NCBI GenBank assembly: GCA_015231595.1
Contig: JADGBH010000011.1
Span: 21,486-85,485 of the forward strand
Reading direction: 5' to 3'
Source of the DNA: Desulfobacterales bacterium
Lineage (GTDB): Bacteria; Desulfobacterota; Desulfobacteria; Desulfobacterales; JADGBH01
DNA: 64,000 nucleotides
The notes under the pieces: generated by a model
Told to the model about the DNA's origin: nothing
The model's database searches: none
The model's input: the letters and a program-made list of their open reading frames with translations, nothing else
Translations under genes and position numbers: made by a program
Shown: positions 18,501 to 27,140 of the stretch, piece by piece
How the letters are laid out: every line of letters begins with the position of its first letter
Position numbering within the stretch: the first letter of the stretch is position 1

Positions 18501-21132
18501 AGCATATTATGAAGCTTTTAAAATAGGCCTTGAAACAGGTGATTTTGAATCAGCGGCTCTTTCTGGATTAATATATTCTATAAAATCATTTTATACGGGA
18601 ACGGAGCTAAAAGAAGTTGAAAAAAGCATGTCTATCCTTGAAAAAAGTCTTTCTCAAATGAAAAACGAAAGAATATTTGAGCTTCAAAGTATTTGGCATC
18701 AATGCGTCATTAATTTAATGGATCCCTCTGTGGAAGACCCAACAAAGTTAATTGGAAAAAAATACAATGAAGGAATAATGCTTTCAAAACATATAGAAGA
18801 TAATGATAGGAATATACTAAGCCAATTTTACTTTAATAAGATGATATTGAATTTTATTTTCTATGATTATCAATCAGCATTAAAATACGCTGATCTTGCG
18901 GAAAAATATATTGATGGGGTACTATCTACAGCTCTTATACCTTTTTTTTATTATTTTGATTCCCTTGTAAGGCTTTCGGTGTATCAGCAAGCTGATACGT
19001 TTGTTAAACAAAAATTAATAATGCGAAAAGTTTTAGCAAATCTTAAAAAATTAAAAAAATACGCGCAATATTCTCCCTCTAATATTTTAGATAAATACTA
19101 TATAGTTAAAGCTGAATATTACCGTATAAAAGGAAACGATATTAAATCCATAGATTATTATGATGAAGCTATGCGAAGATCCTGGGAAAATAGTCATATT
19201 AGTGAAGATGCATTAGCTTCTGAGCTTTTTGCTAAATTCTGGATTTTAAAAGGACAAAAGGATATTGCATCTTTTTATTTAAAAAAAGCATGCTATGGAT
19301 ATTTAATGTGGGGAGCTGAACGCAAGGTTTATGATTTAGAACAAAGATACAATAAACTTCTTAAGCAATATTCACAAAAAAAATTAAGTGCTCCAGCTGA
19401 AACTTTGACGGCTGTTACTGAAGATATATTAGGAGTTTCTGAAACTCTTGATATTTCAACTGTAATAAAAGCATCTCAAGCTATATCCAGCGAAATAGTA
19501 TTAAGCAGTCTAATAAAAAAAATGATGGATATAGTTATGAAAAATGCTGGAGCTGAAAAGGGTTTTTTAATATTAGTCAATAATCAAAACCTTTTAATTG
19601 AAGCATGTGTTCATACATCAAAGGAAAAGGAAGAAATAATTCAATCCATACCTATTCATAAATGTAATGATTTGTCCCAAGGCATTGTTAATTATGTTTT
19701 TAGGACATTAAACACCGTTGTTTTGAATAATGCGCCACATGAAGGCATTTTCATTCAGGATGAATATGTAAAAAATAACCTTTCAAAATCAATTTTATGT
19801 TTGCCGATAATTAGTAAAGGGAATTTAATAGGCATATTATATCTTGAGAATAGTCTTATAGCCGGAGCTTTTACAAATGAAAGACTATCTGTAATAGAAC
19901 TTTTATCATCTCAAGCGGCTGTATCCCTTGAAAATGCAAAGCTTTATGCTAAACTAAAAGAATCTGAAAAACAATTTAGGTCTTTGTATGAAAATGCCGT
20001 TGAAGGGATATTTCAAATATCTAAAGACGAAAAATTTATAAGTGCAAATAAATCACTATCTCTAATACTCGGATATGAGTCTCCATCTGATTTGATAAAT
20101 TCAGTAACAGATATAGTGAATCAGTTATATATTGATCCTTCCCAAGTAAAAAATTTTGAACATATTCTTTGTTCAAGGGGGAGTGTATTTGGTTTTGAAA
20201 CTCAAATGTATAAAAAAAATAGAGAAATAATATGGATTTCCCTTTATGCAAGAACTGTTTATGATAATGAAGGCAACGTTAAATATTATGAAGGCTCAAT
20301 TGTAAATATAACATCGAGCAAACAAAAGGAAATGGCTGAAAGGGCTAAAAGAATAGCTGATGAAGCTAATAAAAGATTGAAAGCTCTCGACAAAATGAAG
20401 TCCGAATTTTTATCTTCTGTATCTCATGAATTAAGAACTCCCCTAACTTCGATATTAGGTTTTGCAAAACTTATTCGTAAAGATTTTTCAAAATTTTTTA
20501 TGCCCTTTAAACATGGAGACCCAAAATTTTTCAAAAAATCAGGTAAGATAAATGAAAATCTCGAAATAATAATTGAGGAAGGTGATCGTTTAACGCAACT
20601 TATAAATGATGTCTTAGATTTAGCAAAGATTGAATCAGGCAAAATTGTATGGAAAAATGCTACTTTTAGAATATCTGAAGTTATCAATCATTGTGTTCAA
20701 AAAAAACACGAATTTGATTTAAATCCTAATGTCAGGCTTGTAAATAACGTAAAACATGATTTACCAATTATTCATGCAGATAAAGATAGAATTTTTCAAG
20801 TAATTTTTAATCTTTTAGATAATTCATCAAAATTTACAGATAAAGGGGAAATTATTATTGAAGGAAATTCGTATCAAGATAGCATGATGCGTAAATGGAT
20901 AAGGATATGTATAAAAGATACTGGCATTGGGATTAAATACGAAGATATAGAAAATATATTTGATAAATTTCACCAGACAAGTAAAGGAAATACTTTAGTT
21001 GATAAACCAAAAGGCACTGGACTTGGTCTTTATATATGCAGACATATTATCAATAATTATGGAGGTAGAATATGGGCGGAATCTGAAATGAACAAAGGAA
21101 GTTCCTTTATTTTTATTTTGCCGGCGTTGTAA
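15550..21132 (+). CDS. Giant hybrid Ser/Thr kinase - AAA ATPase - GAF - PAS - histidine kinase
   Basis: 1860 residues in one frame. Residues 1-270 are a Hanks-type kinase: VVFKYLNKE with the ATP lysine, HDKGIVHKDINPSNILYN catalytic loop, IIDFGISGF metal loop, SYISPEQTGR. Residues about 295-650 are an AAA/STAND-type ATPase (Walker A GDYGIGKT, Walker B LVIFLDNIHWSD). About 650-1280 is helical and TPR-like. A GAF domain covers about 1320-1450 and a PAS domain about 1465-1590. The histidine kinase module ends the protein: phospho-acceptor in SSVSHELRTPLTSILGF, N box IFNLLDNSSKF, G boxes DTGIGI and GTGLGLYI. No receiver domain is fused, and an NtrC-type regulator follows after one small gene, so it is the likely partner. 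The ribosome-binding site is weak. Confidence 0.92.
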   Translation: MIKLTGYTKLNKIYESGSTVIFKAIRDVDNTPVVFKYLNKEFPSPKEIIKFKQEYEIVKKINSDGVIKPFGIEKYKNSWIIIFEDFGGETLKSLVASKIFTLVELVELFIKLVDYIGDIHDKGIVHKDINPSNILYNPSTQSIKIIDFGISGFLSEEIPVSLEGTLSYISPEQTGRINRFIDYRSDFYSLGITFYEILVKKLPFQANDAMELIHCHIAKAPPPLFEIKPSIPRILNDIVMKLISKNPEDRYQSIFGIRSDLLKFLDSLFNRNKIIDFKIGESDISDRFQIPNKLYGRDKEIEFLKNSFDHVCNGHTDFILISGDYGIGKTALANSIKKYVLEKKGHFISGKFDNLEYDTPYSGLIEAFNDLVRQILTETSEEILVLRKRIVKSIETTGFALSFVIPEIEHLIGKQEEIFNLSFIEMHNRFNLAMRNLVRSVAYKEHPLVIFLDNIHWSDISSLNLLEIFITDIYTKNLLIIGAYRNDEINDYSALNIKIRKLKKSGLLLKAINLNPIEINDINNFISDTLKRLPQYSLPFAQLCLEKTGGNPFFLNQFLKMLHDENLIKFDRKKGIWRWDDIENIKKAEFTDNVIDILTGRIQKLPNNSQYILKIASCIGNSFDLNILSFLQQKSIAKTFDDLWECIKQGIIIYANEFYLFVHQRVRRAVYSLLDENEKKNIHLSIGKYLLLNTANHAEHVFDILSHFNLSSDIINNFAEKEKIAELNLIAGRKAKTSSAFEPALNYFRAGIKIVDKQLWERNYDLALNLYIEAAEAEYLCGRFENMEEMIFTVLRRSRTFLDKIKVIKLKIQAYTAQNKIYEALKTAIPVLSSLNVNLPYKAGLINSLLPFFKTKISLMGKNIEDLENLPQMKDPMKLAAMDILSTVASAAYFVDPKLSGVITTILVNLSIKYGNCPLSAVAYASYGAVIASLEIDIESACKFGDLALRLVEKYDYKPIKAKTLFIVNCLVKHWKTPLKDMLPAYYEAFKIGLETGDFESAALSGLIYSIKSFYTGTELKEVEKSMSILEKSLSQMKNERIFELQSIWHQCVINLMDPSVEDPTKLIGKKYNEGIMLSKHIEDNDRNILSQFYFNKMILNFIFYDYQSALKYADLAEKYIDGVLSTALIPFFYYFDSLVRLSVYQQADTFVKQKLIMRKVLANLKKLKKYAQYSPSNILDKYYIVKAEYYRIKGNDIKSIDYYDEAMRRSWENSHISEDALASELFAKFWILKGQKDIASFYLKKACYGYLMWGAERKVYDLEQRYNKLLKQYSQKKLSAPAETLTAVTEDILGVSETLDISTVIKASQAISSEIVLSSLIKKMMDIVMKNAGAEKGFLILVNNQNLLIEACVHTSKEKEEIIQSIPIHKCNDLSQGIVNYVFRTLNTVVLNNAPHEGIFIQDEYVKNNLSKSILCLPIISKGNLIGILYLENSLIAGAFTNERLSVIELLSSQAAVSLENAKLYAKLKESEKQFRSLYENAVEGIFQISKDEKFISANKSLSLILGYESPSDLINSVTDIVNQLYIDPSQVKNFEHILCSRGSVFGFETQMYKKNREIIWISLYARTVYDNEGNVKYYEGSIVNITSSKQKEMAERAKRIADEANKRLKALDKMKSEFLSSVSHELRTPLTSILGFAKLIRKDFSKFFMPFKHGDPKFFKKSGKINENLEIIIEEGDRLTQLINDVLDLAKIESGKIVWKNATFRISEVINHCVQKKHEFDLNPNVRLVNNVKHDLPIIHADKDRIFQVIFNLLDNSSKFTDKGEIIIEGNSYQDSMMRKWIRICIKDTGIGIKYEDIENIFDKFHQTSKGNTLVDKPKGTGLGLYICRHIINNYGGRIWAESEMNKGSSFIFILPAL

Positions 21133-21175
21133 ACATAAAATTCATCTCATAAATAATCTCGCATTGGCTATAAAC

Positions 21176-21255
21176 TGACGAATTATTCAGATGATTAAGG
21201 CTAATATTAAAAGCTAAATCAGATTTTATTATTTAAAAATAGTAATGATACGTCA
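21176..21255 (+). repeat. 80-bp TGACA/TGTCA-ended element, copy A
   Basis: It starts TGACG and ends CGTCA, so the terminal pair differs from the other copies in a compensated way. It has the shared inner parts ATTCAG, GATTAAGGCTAA and TTATTTAAAAATAG, and is followed by seven T. It lies 112 bp upstream of the MORN gene in the same orientation. Confidence 0.65.
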
Positions 21256-21367
21256 TTTTTTTAAGATTGATAATTATCAAAATTTAAGAATTGTATTTTT
21301 ATTAACTATCAGTTATACAATATTTCTTTCAGAAATTACTAAAATAATAATAATAAGGAGTAAATAA

Positions 21368-22087
21368 ATGAAAAAAATAATTTTTGTTTTTATAATTTTT
21401 TGTATTTCTATAACATGCGTGTATTCAGAATGCACAAACGGAGATTGCAAAACAGGCTTCGGGATTTATATTTTTCCTAATGGCGATAGATATGAAGGTG
21501 AATTTAAAAATAGTGAAAAAAATGGACAAGGAACTTATATGACTTCTGACGGAAGAATATATATAGGTAACTTTCAAAATGGGCAATTTAATGGTCAAGG
21601 GAAGATTACTGTCCCTAATCAGTTTAAATATGAAGGAGAATTTAAAAACGGATTTTTCCATGGAAATGGAGTCATCATATATCCTGATGGAAAAAAAGAA
21701 GAAGGCGAATTTATTGAAGGAGAATACACTGGAAAATGCACCAAAGGAGATTGTAAAAATGATGAAAGCATTTTCGAATATGTAAATGGCGACAAATATA
21801 TTGGCACTTATATAGATGGAAAAAAAAATGGAAAAGGGATATATATATTTGCAAATGAGGAAAAATATGAAGGTAGTTTTTTTAATGGAGAATTTCATGG
21901 TTATGGTACTTATACGTATCCTGATGGAAGAAAATATATGGGAAGTTTTGCAAAGGGGGCGTTCAATGGGAAAGGATTATACATTGATGCTGATGGTAAA
22001 AAATATTCGGGTGAATTTAGAAATGGTGAATATGTTGATATCAATGGATTAATTGAATATCAAGATCATAAAAAGGAAAAAAAATAA
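21368..22087 (+). CDS. Secreted MORN-repeat protein with two Cys-led halves
   Basis: The 239-residue protein has a signal peptide (MKKIIFVFIIFCISITCVYS) and then about eight MORN repeats of the type GDRYEGEFKNSEKNGQGTY, EGSFFNGEFHGYGTYTYPDG. The repeat array is a duplication: each half opens with a CTxGDC motif (CTNGDC near residue 22, CTKGDC near 119). MORN repeats form elongated beta-hairpin ribbons that bind lipids or proteins; an extracytoplasmic one beside a sensor kinase could be a ligand or envelope sensor, which is inference. AAGGAG precedes the ATG by 8 bases. The response regulator starts 2 bp after the stop, so the two are co-transcribed. Confidence 0.85.
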   Translation: MKKIIFVFIIFCISITCVYSECTNGDCKTGFGIYIFPNGDRYEGEFKNSEKNGQGTYMTSDGRIYIGNFQNGQFNGQGKITVPNQFKYEGEFKNGFFHGNGVIIYPDGKKEEGEFIEGEYTGKCTKGDCKNDESIFEYVNGDKYIGTYIDGKKNGKGIYIFANEEKYEGSFFNGEFHGYGTYTYPDGRKYMGSFAKGAFNGKGLYIDADGKKYSGEFRNGEYVDINGLIEYQDHKKEKK

Positions 22088-22089
22088 AG

Positions 22090-23436
22090 ATGGCTCATAT
22101 ACTTATTGTAGATGATGAAGCCAAAATGAGGCATCTTTTATCGCTTATGCTTCAAAGAAAAGGTCATAAAACAACCCAAGCTGGAGATGGAATCGAAGCT
22201 TTGCAACTTATAACCTCTACTCCTTTTGATATGGTTATAAGTGATATTAAGATGCCAAATTTAGATGGGCTCGGACTTTTAAAAGAAGTAAAGCATTTAG
22301 ATATAGCATGTCCAATTGTTTTCATCACTGCATTTGCAGATATTGAGTCTGCAGTTGAATCTATGAGAGAAGGAGCTGTTGACTACATAACAAAACCTTT
22401 TGAAGAAGATAGAATACATTTTACTGTAGAAAGGACTATTAAACTTTCACGAATCATAGCTGAAAATTTAATTTTAAAAAAAGAAATACATGAGCTTAAA
22501 GGCTCAAATAAAATAGTTTATGCTTCAAAAAAAATGGAGGAAATAATAGACCTTGCTTCAAAAGTAGCAAAAAGCGATTCAGTTGTTTTAATTACAGGAG
22601 AATCAGGGACAGGAAAAGAGATTTTAGCCCGTTTTATACATGATACGAGTAATCGCGCTAAAGGACGTTTTGTCCCTGTGAATTGTGCTGCAATATCTGC
22701 AAATCTTGTGGAGTCAGAATTATTCGGTTATGAAAAAGGAGCGTTCACTGGCGCTGATAAAAAAGCTCAAGGAAAATTTGAGTTTTCGTCTGGAGGAACT
22801 ATATTTTTAGATGAAATAGGAGAACTTCCTATAGAAGCCCAAGCAAAACTTTTAAGAGTTCTTCAAGAAAAACGATTTCAAAGAGTTGGCGGCAATGAGG
22901 AGATACCTGTAGATGTTAGAGTTATTTTTGCAACTAATAAAAATCTTCAAGAAGAAGTTCGGAAAAATAATTTTAGGCAGGATTTATTTTTCCGAATAAA
23001 TGTTTTTCCAATACATTCTCCGTCCCTTAGAGAAAGAAATGAAGACATAATTCCCCTTGCTAAATATTTTTTATCAAAATTGAGCGGCAACAAAATAGAC
23101 TTTACGGATGGAGCTTTAAGAGTACTTACAAGCTATACATGGCCTGGAAATGTAAGGGAGCTTGCTAATGCTGTAGAAAGAGCTTCAATTCTTTCAGGAT
23201 GCCCTAGTTCAATATCTGCCGATACATTGTCATTTTTAAAGTTGTCTTCCAATACAAATAATATATGTTTAAAATTTCAAATTCCGCCTGAAGGAATCTC
23301 TCTTGAAGAATTAGAAAAAGATTTAGTTCGTCAAGCATTAAGTGCAACTCAATATAATCAAACCGCAGCGGGAAAACTTTTAGGACTTACAAGAGGAAAA
23401 TTTAGAGTCCTCATGAAGCAGCTTGGTAAAGATTAA
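22090..23436 (+). CDS. NtrC-family sigma-54-dependent response regulator
   Basis: The 448-residue protein has a receiver domain (residues 1-120, phospho-acceptor D in MVISDIKMPNLDGLG, conserved K in DYITKPFEED). A sigma-54 AAA+ domain follows: Walker A GESGTGKE, GAFTGA loop in YEKGAFTGADKKAQG, Walker B GGTIFLDEIGELP, arginine finger region REDL-like RQDLFFRINVFP. It ends in a Fis-type helix-turn-helix (NQTAAGKLLGLTRGKFRVLMKQL). It activates sigma-54 promoters when phosphorylated, and the hybrid kinase encoded just upstream is the natural candidate. The TonB receptor gene begins right at its stop codon, so this regulator may sit in the operon it controls. Confidence 0.94.
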   Translation: MAHILIVDDEAKMRHLLSLMLQRKGHKTTQAGDGIEALQLITSTPFDMVISDIKMPNLDGLGLLKEVKHLDIACPIVFITAFADIESAVESMREGAVDYITKPFEEDRIHFTVERTIKLSRIIAENLILKKEIHELKGSNKIVYASKKMEEIIDLASKVAKSDSVVLITGESGTGKEILARFIHDTSNRAKGRFVPVNCAAISANLVESELFGYEKGAFTGADKKAQGKFEFSSGGTIFLDEIGELPIEAQAKLLRVLQEKRFQRVGGNEEIPVDVRVIFATNKNLQEEVRKNNFRQDLFFRINVFPIHSPSLRERNEDIIPLAKYFLSKLSGNKIDFTDGALRVLTSYTWPGNVRELANAVERASILSGCPSSISADTLSFLKLSSNTNNICLKFQIPPEGISLEELEKDLVRQALSATQYNQTAAGKLLGLTRGKFRVLMKQLGKD

Positions 23437-25524
23437 ATGATTTTTTTTGTAAACTATCATTCATGCAGTATGCAAAATATTTATATCGCTCTAAAGTTTT
23501 TATTTTTAATGCTTTATTGCTTTATAACTGCTTCCGTTTCTTTTGCAAGCGAATATTCAAAAGACAATAGCAAAGAAGATACAATGCTTATATTTGTCGG
23601 AGAGGATCTTCAAGTTTTAACTCTTGCATCGAGACGAGAAGAAAGCGCATGGCAGGCTCCAGCTATAGCAAATGTTTTTACAAAGGAACAATTCTTGGAA
23701 AGGGGTTCAACAACGTTGAGCGATCTTTTAGATATGTCTGCTGGATTTCATAGTTCTAAAAAAGAATGGGGCTCCCATATTTATCTAAGAGGAATTCCAA
23801 ACTCTGTTCTTCTTTTATATGATACAGTCCCGATAAGCCTAGATACAACAAAGTCTTTGAATTTTTTTGATAATGAGCTTCCTTTAAGCTCAATAAAACG
23901 AGTAGAAATTATAAGAGGGCCAGGCTCTGTTTTATGGGGGCCTGATGCTTTTGCCGGTATTGTTAATGTTGTTCCCCTTTCAGGAAAAGATATAGACGGA
24001 ATTGAAGCTGGCGTTTTATTTGGCGATTATGGAGATACAAAAGGTACTTTTGCAAATTATGGATATGATGGAGGATTATGGGATACGTTCCTATCCGTCA
24101 ATGCATATTCAGGTGAACAAAACAATAAACCATGTAATCTTATAAAATTTTGGGGCAATGGAGATGTGCCTGTATCTCCGGAAGATAGAATGGGCAAAAT
24201 TATGCCTGAAGACGCATACTTTTTAGAAAGTTTCGGACGTTTTTCCTATAGCGACCTTTTCAATATATCATTACGTATTTCTAATTCAAATAAGCCTTAC
24301 TCAATAGAAGATGAGAAAAGTGGTCTTATTTGGAGAGAAAACCGGGAATTGCAATCAGGCTTTATAAAGTTTGAATCAAAAAAAAATATTGATTTGTTTT
24401 CAGCCTTACGGATAATGGGGGTTTATAGTTGGCTTAATCCTGAATATGAAATTATAGATACAAAATTAAAACAAAAAGAAAATACGTCATATGTAGAAAT
24501 TATATATGATCGAACGTCTTTTTCAGGTATAGGTCTTTTTACTTGCGGCATATCCTTTAGGGAAAAACGAATAAAAGATGCTCCAATATGGGATAGTTAT
24601 TTACCTGATTATTTAGTAAAAGAAAATAAAAGTTTTTTACCTACTATTGCAAAAGAGGATTATAATACACAGCTTATTTCATTTTTTAGTCAGTATAACC
24701 ATAAAATTGGTAATTTTGACTTGTTGTTAGGCGGAAGATATGATGAACACGATGTTTATAAAGATCACATAAGTTTTAATACTGGAATTGTATGGTCACC
24801 TAAAAAAGAATGGATGTGTAAAATATTATATGGTTCGGCTTATAGAACTCCTTCATCTAAACAACTTATTGAAGAAAATATACCTGACCTTGAAAAAATA
24901 AAAAGCTTAAATATCCAAATGGCTTTAAAACCTTCTGAAGATATCGGAATATCCGCATGTGTTTTTTTAAGCAAAATCGAAAACCATATGATAGAAGACC
25001 CCTATGCTGGATTATCCCTTCCAAATGAGCAAGAAATCAATGGCATAGAAATAGAAGCCTTTGTTAATCCTTTGAAAAGTCTAAAATTAAGTTCCAATAT
25101 TACTGTTATCAAAAATAAAGGTGAGGATGAGACTTATAAATATAATGATTATGTCTATATAAGACCTGATGGAACCATAGAAAAGCATTATGTCGATTTA
25201 AAATATCCATACAATACTGGTCCAGATTTATTTCTTAATATCACAGGCACTTGGTATGCAAATGAAAGATTAAGTTTATTTACACGATGCAATTATTTTG
25301 CATCCAGAAAGCTTATTTATCCAAGAGCTAAAGATTTTCCTGAAGTAAGTGGTGGATGGACGGTTGATACGAGTTTAAACTTCTCGAATGTCTTTTTTTC
25401 CAAATTTGATCTTACATTGACTATAAAAAATTTATTTGATTACAATTATCTTGAACCAGGAACCTACAGTACAATAAATGGGGAGCCTTTTTCTGCGATG
25501 TTTATTTTAACGCGCAGTTGGTAA
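23437..25524 (+). CDS. TonB-dependent outer-membrane receptor
   Basis: A 695-residue receptor. A signal peptide is visible from the internal ATG at 23470 (MQNIYIALKFLFLMLYCFIT, cut near VSFAS). Neither that ATG nor the one at 23437, which abuts the regulator's stop, has a convincing ribosome-binding site. The plug domain covers about residues 60-190 (TLSDLLDMSAGFHSSK, IYLRGIPNSVLLLYD, VEIIRGPGSVLWGPDAFAGI). The barrel follows and closes with the usual C-terminal aromatic residue (FSAMFILTRSW). The substrate is unknown; the plug resembles siderophore and vitamin B12 receptors. No TonB-ExbBD genes are present. Placed last after the kinase-MORN-regulator trio, it may be their regulated output. 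Confidence 0.88.
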   Translation: MIFFVNYHSCSMQNIYIALKFLFLMLYCFITASVSFASEYSKDNSKEDTMLIFVGEDLQVLTLASRREESAWQAPAIANVFTKEQFLERGSTTLSDLLDMSAGFHSSKKEWGSHIYLRGIPNSVLLLYDTVPISLDTTKSLNFFDNELPLSSIKRVEIIRGPGSVLWGPDAFAGIVNVVPLSGKDIDGIEAGVLFGDYGDTKGTFANYGYDGGLWDTFLSVNAYSGEQNNKPCNLIKFWGNGDVPVSPEDRMGKIMPEDAYFLESFGRFSYSDLFNISLRISNSNKPYSIEDEKSGLIWRENRELQSGFIKFESKKNIDLFSALRIMGVYSWLNPEYEIIDTKLKQKENTSYVEIIYDRTSFSGIGLFTCGISFREKRIKDAPIWDSYLPDYLVKENKSFLPTIAKEDYNTQLISFFSQYNHKIGNFDLLLGGRYDEHDVYKDHISFNTGIVWSPKKEWMCKILYGSAYRTPSSKQLIEENIPDLEKIKSLNIQMALKPSEDIGISACVFLSKIENHMIEDPYAGLSLPNEQEINGIEIEAFVNPLKSLKLSSNITVIKNKGEDETYKYNDYVYIRPDGTIEKHYVDLKYPYNTGPDLFLNITGTWYANERLSLFTRCNYFASRKLIYPRAKDFPEVSGGWTVDTSLNFSNVFFSKFDLTLTIKNLFDYNYLEPGTYSTINGEPFSAMFILTRSW

Positions 25525-25647
25525 GTGAATACATTGACTTTGCTTATATGAGACGTTGACAAGCTATATTGTTTTTGATATTAAGCCTTAATCCAACATC
25601 ATAAATTAAGTTTCAAATAAAACTATTTAAAATTTTCGGGTGTTTAT

Positions 25648-26316
25648 ATGAAAAATTATACTTGGCCAGAACCACCAAATCAATCGGGATTTAATATTGC
25701 AAAACCAGGTTATCCATATATTACAGCTGGAGTATTTGCTACTGCTATATTTGCAATTATTCATTTTACGCTTTTTGCGTTTATAAGTATTATTGCAACT
25801 TTTTTTTGTTGCTGGTTTTTTAGGGATCCTGACAGAGTAATTCCTACGGAACCAGAAGTTATTATATCCCCAGCCGATGGAAAAATAATAAAAAATGAAA
25901 TTAGTGAATGTCCTTTTATAGAAGGAAAATTTCAAAAAGTAAGTATTTTTATGAATGTTTTTAATGTTCATGTAAATAGAATTCCTTTTGGAGGGGTAAT
26001 AAAAAAAATTATATATTTGCCTGGCAAATTTTTTTCAGCAAATCTTGATAAAGCGTCCGAAGAAAACGAACAAAACGCCTTAATAATAAATACAACAAAC
26101 GAAAAAACTATATGTGTTGTACAGATTGCAGGTTTAGTTGCAAGAAGAATAATATGCTACATAGCTTCTGATGATGAGGTAAAACAAGGAACACGTTATG
26201 GCATGATATGTTTTGGCTCAAGACTTGATGTTTATATGCCATTGGATGCAAATATTACAGCTAAAATAGGCGAAAAAGTTAAGGCAGGAACCTCTATTAT
26301 AGGATATATGGCATGA
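25648..26316 (+). CDS. psd: Phosphatidylserine decarboxylase proenzyme (archaeal type)
   Basis: Psd converts phosphatidylserine to phosphatidylethanolamine. The 222-residue protein belongs to the short archaeal-type group. It has two N-terminal hydrophobic segments (about residues 18-55), then FFRDPDRVIPTEPEVIISPADGKI, VSIFMNVFNVHVNRIP, and the self-cleavage site in GMICFGSRLDVYMP. There the Gly-Ser bond is cut and the Ser becomes the pyruvoyl group. Its stop overlaps the start of pssA by 4 bp, coupling the two steps of PE synthesis. Confidence 0.93.
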   Translation: MKNYTWPEPPNQSGFNIAKPGYPYITAGVFATAIFAIIHFTLFAFISIIATFFCCWFFRDPDRVIPTEPEVIISPADGKIIKNEISECPFIEGKFQKVSIFMNVFNVHVNRIPFGGVIKKIIYLPGKFFSANLDKASEENEQNALIINTTNEKTICVVQIAGLVARRIICYIASDDEVKQGTRYGMICFGSRLDVYMPLDANITAKIGEKVKAGTSIIGYMA

Positions 26317-27089
26317 GAAGACCAAAAAAATTAGAAAGAAGAAATTTTCGTAAGGGTATTTACATACTTCCAAATATATTTACATCATTAAATATTTTTT
26401 GTGGATTTTATTCAGTTATATCATCAATTGATGGAAAATATTTCCATGCAGCTATTGCTATTTTGTTAGCGGTGTTATTCGATATTCTTGATGGTAAGAT
26501 AGCAAGAGCTACTAACACAACAAGTAGATTTGGTGTTGAGTATGATTCTTTAGCTGATTTAATATCTTTTGGTTTAGCGCCAGGGCTTATGATGTATTTA
26601 TGGGCTTTAAAACCTCTTGGTAAATTTGGATGGTTAGTGGCCTTTCTTTTTATGGCTTGTGGTGCTCTTAGGCTTGCAAGATTTAACACAATGGTAGGCA
26701 CTATAAGCAGTGAATATTTTACAGGACTTCCTATTCCTGCTGGAGCTGGGATGATTGCGACAGCATTTTTATTTTGCCATAGAATAAACTTTGAAGACAA
26801 TATTAGTCCTTTGCTTATATTTATAATGGTATTTATTTTATCAATTTTAATGGTAAGCACTGTAAAATATTATAGCTTTAAAAATGCAGAACTTTTTAAA
26901 AGAATGAAGTTTGAATTTTTAGTTATTGCAATATTAATATTAGTTTCTATTGCGGCATTCCCACAGATAGCCCTTTTTCTTTTATGTTTTTCTTATGTTT
27001 TATCAGGACCTATTTTTATAGGCATTATGAAGAAAAAGTCAGCAAATTCCCCTGATGAGCCGGAAAAAAACAATTCCGCATCTATCTAA
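26313..27089 (+). CDS. pssA: CDP-diacylglycerol-serine O-phosphatidyltransferase PssA
   Basis: A 258-residue polytopic membrane enzyme that makes phosphatidylserine from CDP-diacylglycerol and serine, the substrate for the overlapping psd product. The CDP-alcohol phosphatidyltransferase signature DG-x2-AR-x8-G-x3-D-x3-D is complete from DILDGKIARATN to GVEYDSLADLIS (about residues 57-82). At least five hydrophobic segments follow, and the hydrophilic N-terminus (MRRPKKLERRNFRKG) fits the cytoplasmic side. A leuB-like gene follows after 51 bp. Confidence 0.94.
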   Translation: MRRPKKLERRNFRKGIYILPNIFTSLNIFCGFYSVISSIDGKYFHAAIAILLAVLFDILDGKIARATNTTSRFGVEYDSLADLISFGLAPGLMMYLWALKPLGKFGWLVAFLFMACGALRLARFNTMVGTISSEYFTGLPIPAGAGMIATAFLFCHRINFEDNISPLLIFIMVFILSILMVSTVKYYSFKNAELFKRMKFEFLVIAILILVSIAAFPQIALFLLCFSYVLSGPIFIGIMKKKSANSPDEPEKNNSASI

Positions 27090-27140
27090 AATTTTTTATA
27101 TCGATTATTATTAATTTTTTGTTAAATATAAGGAGTCGTT

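Noticed and set aside
21425..22052. Several overlapping frames on both strands inside the MORN gene
   Set aside because: Repeated GNG/KYEG coding creates open shadows; only the frame with signal peptide and MORN motifs is credible.
25627..25971. Minus-strand frame over the psd gene
   Set aside because: Aromatic-rich composition is a shadow of the conserved psd sequence.
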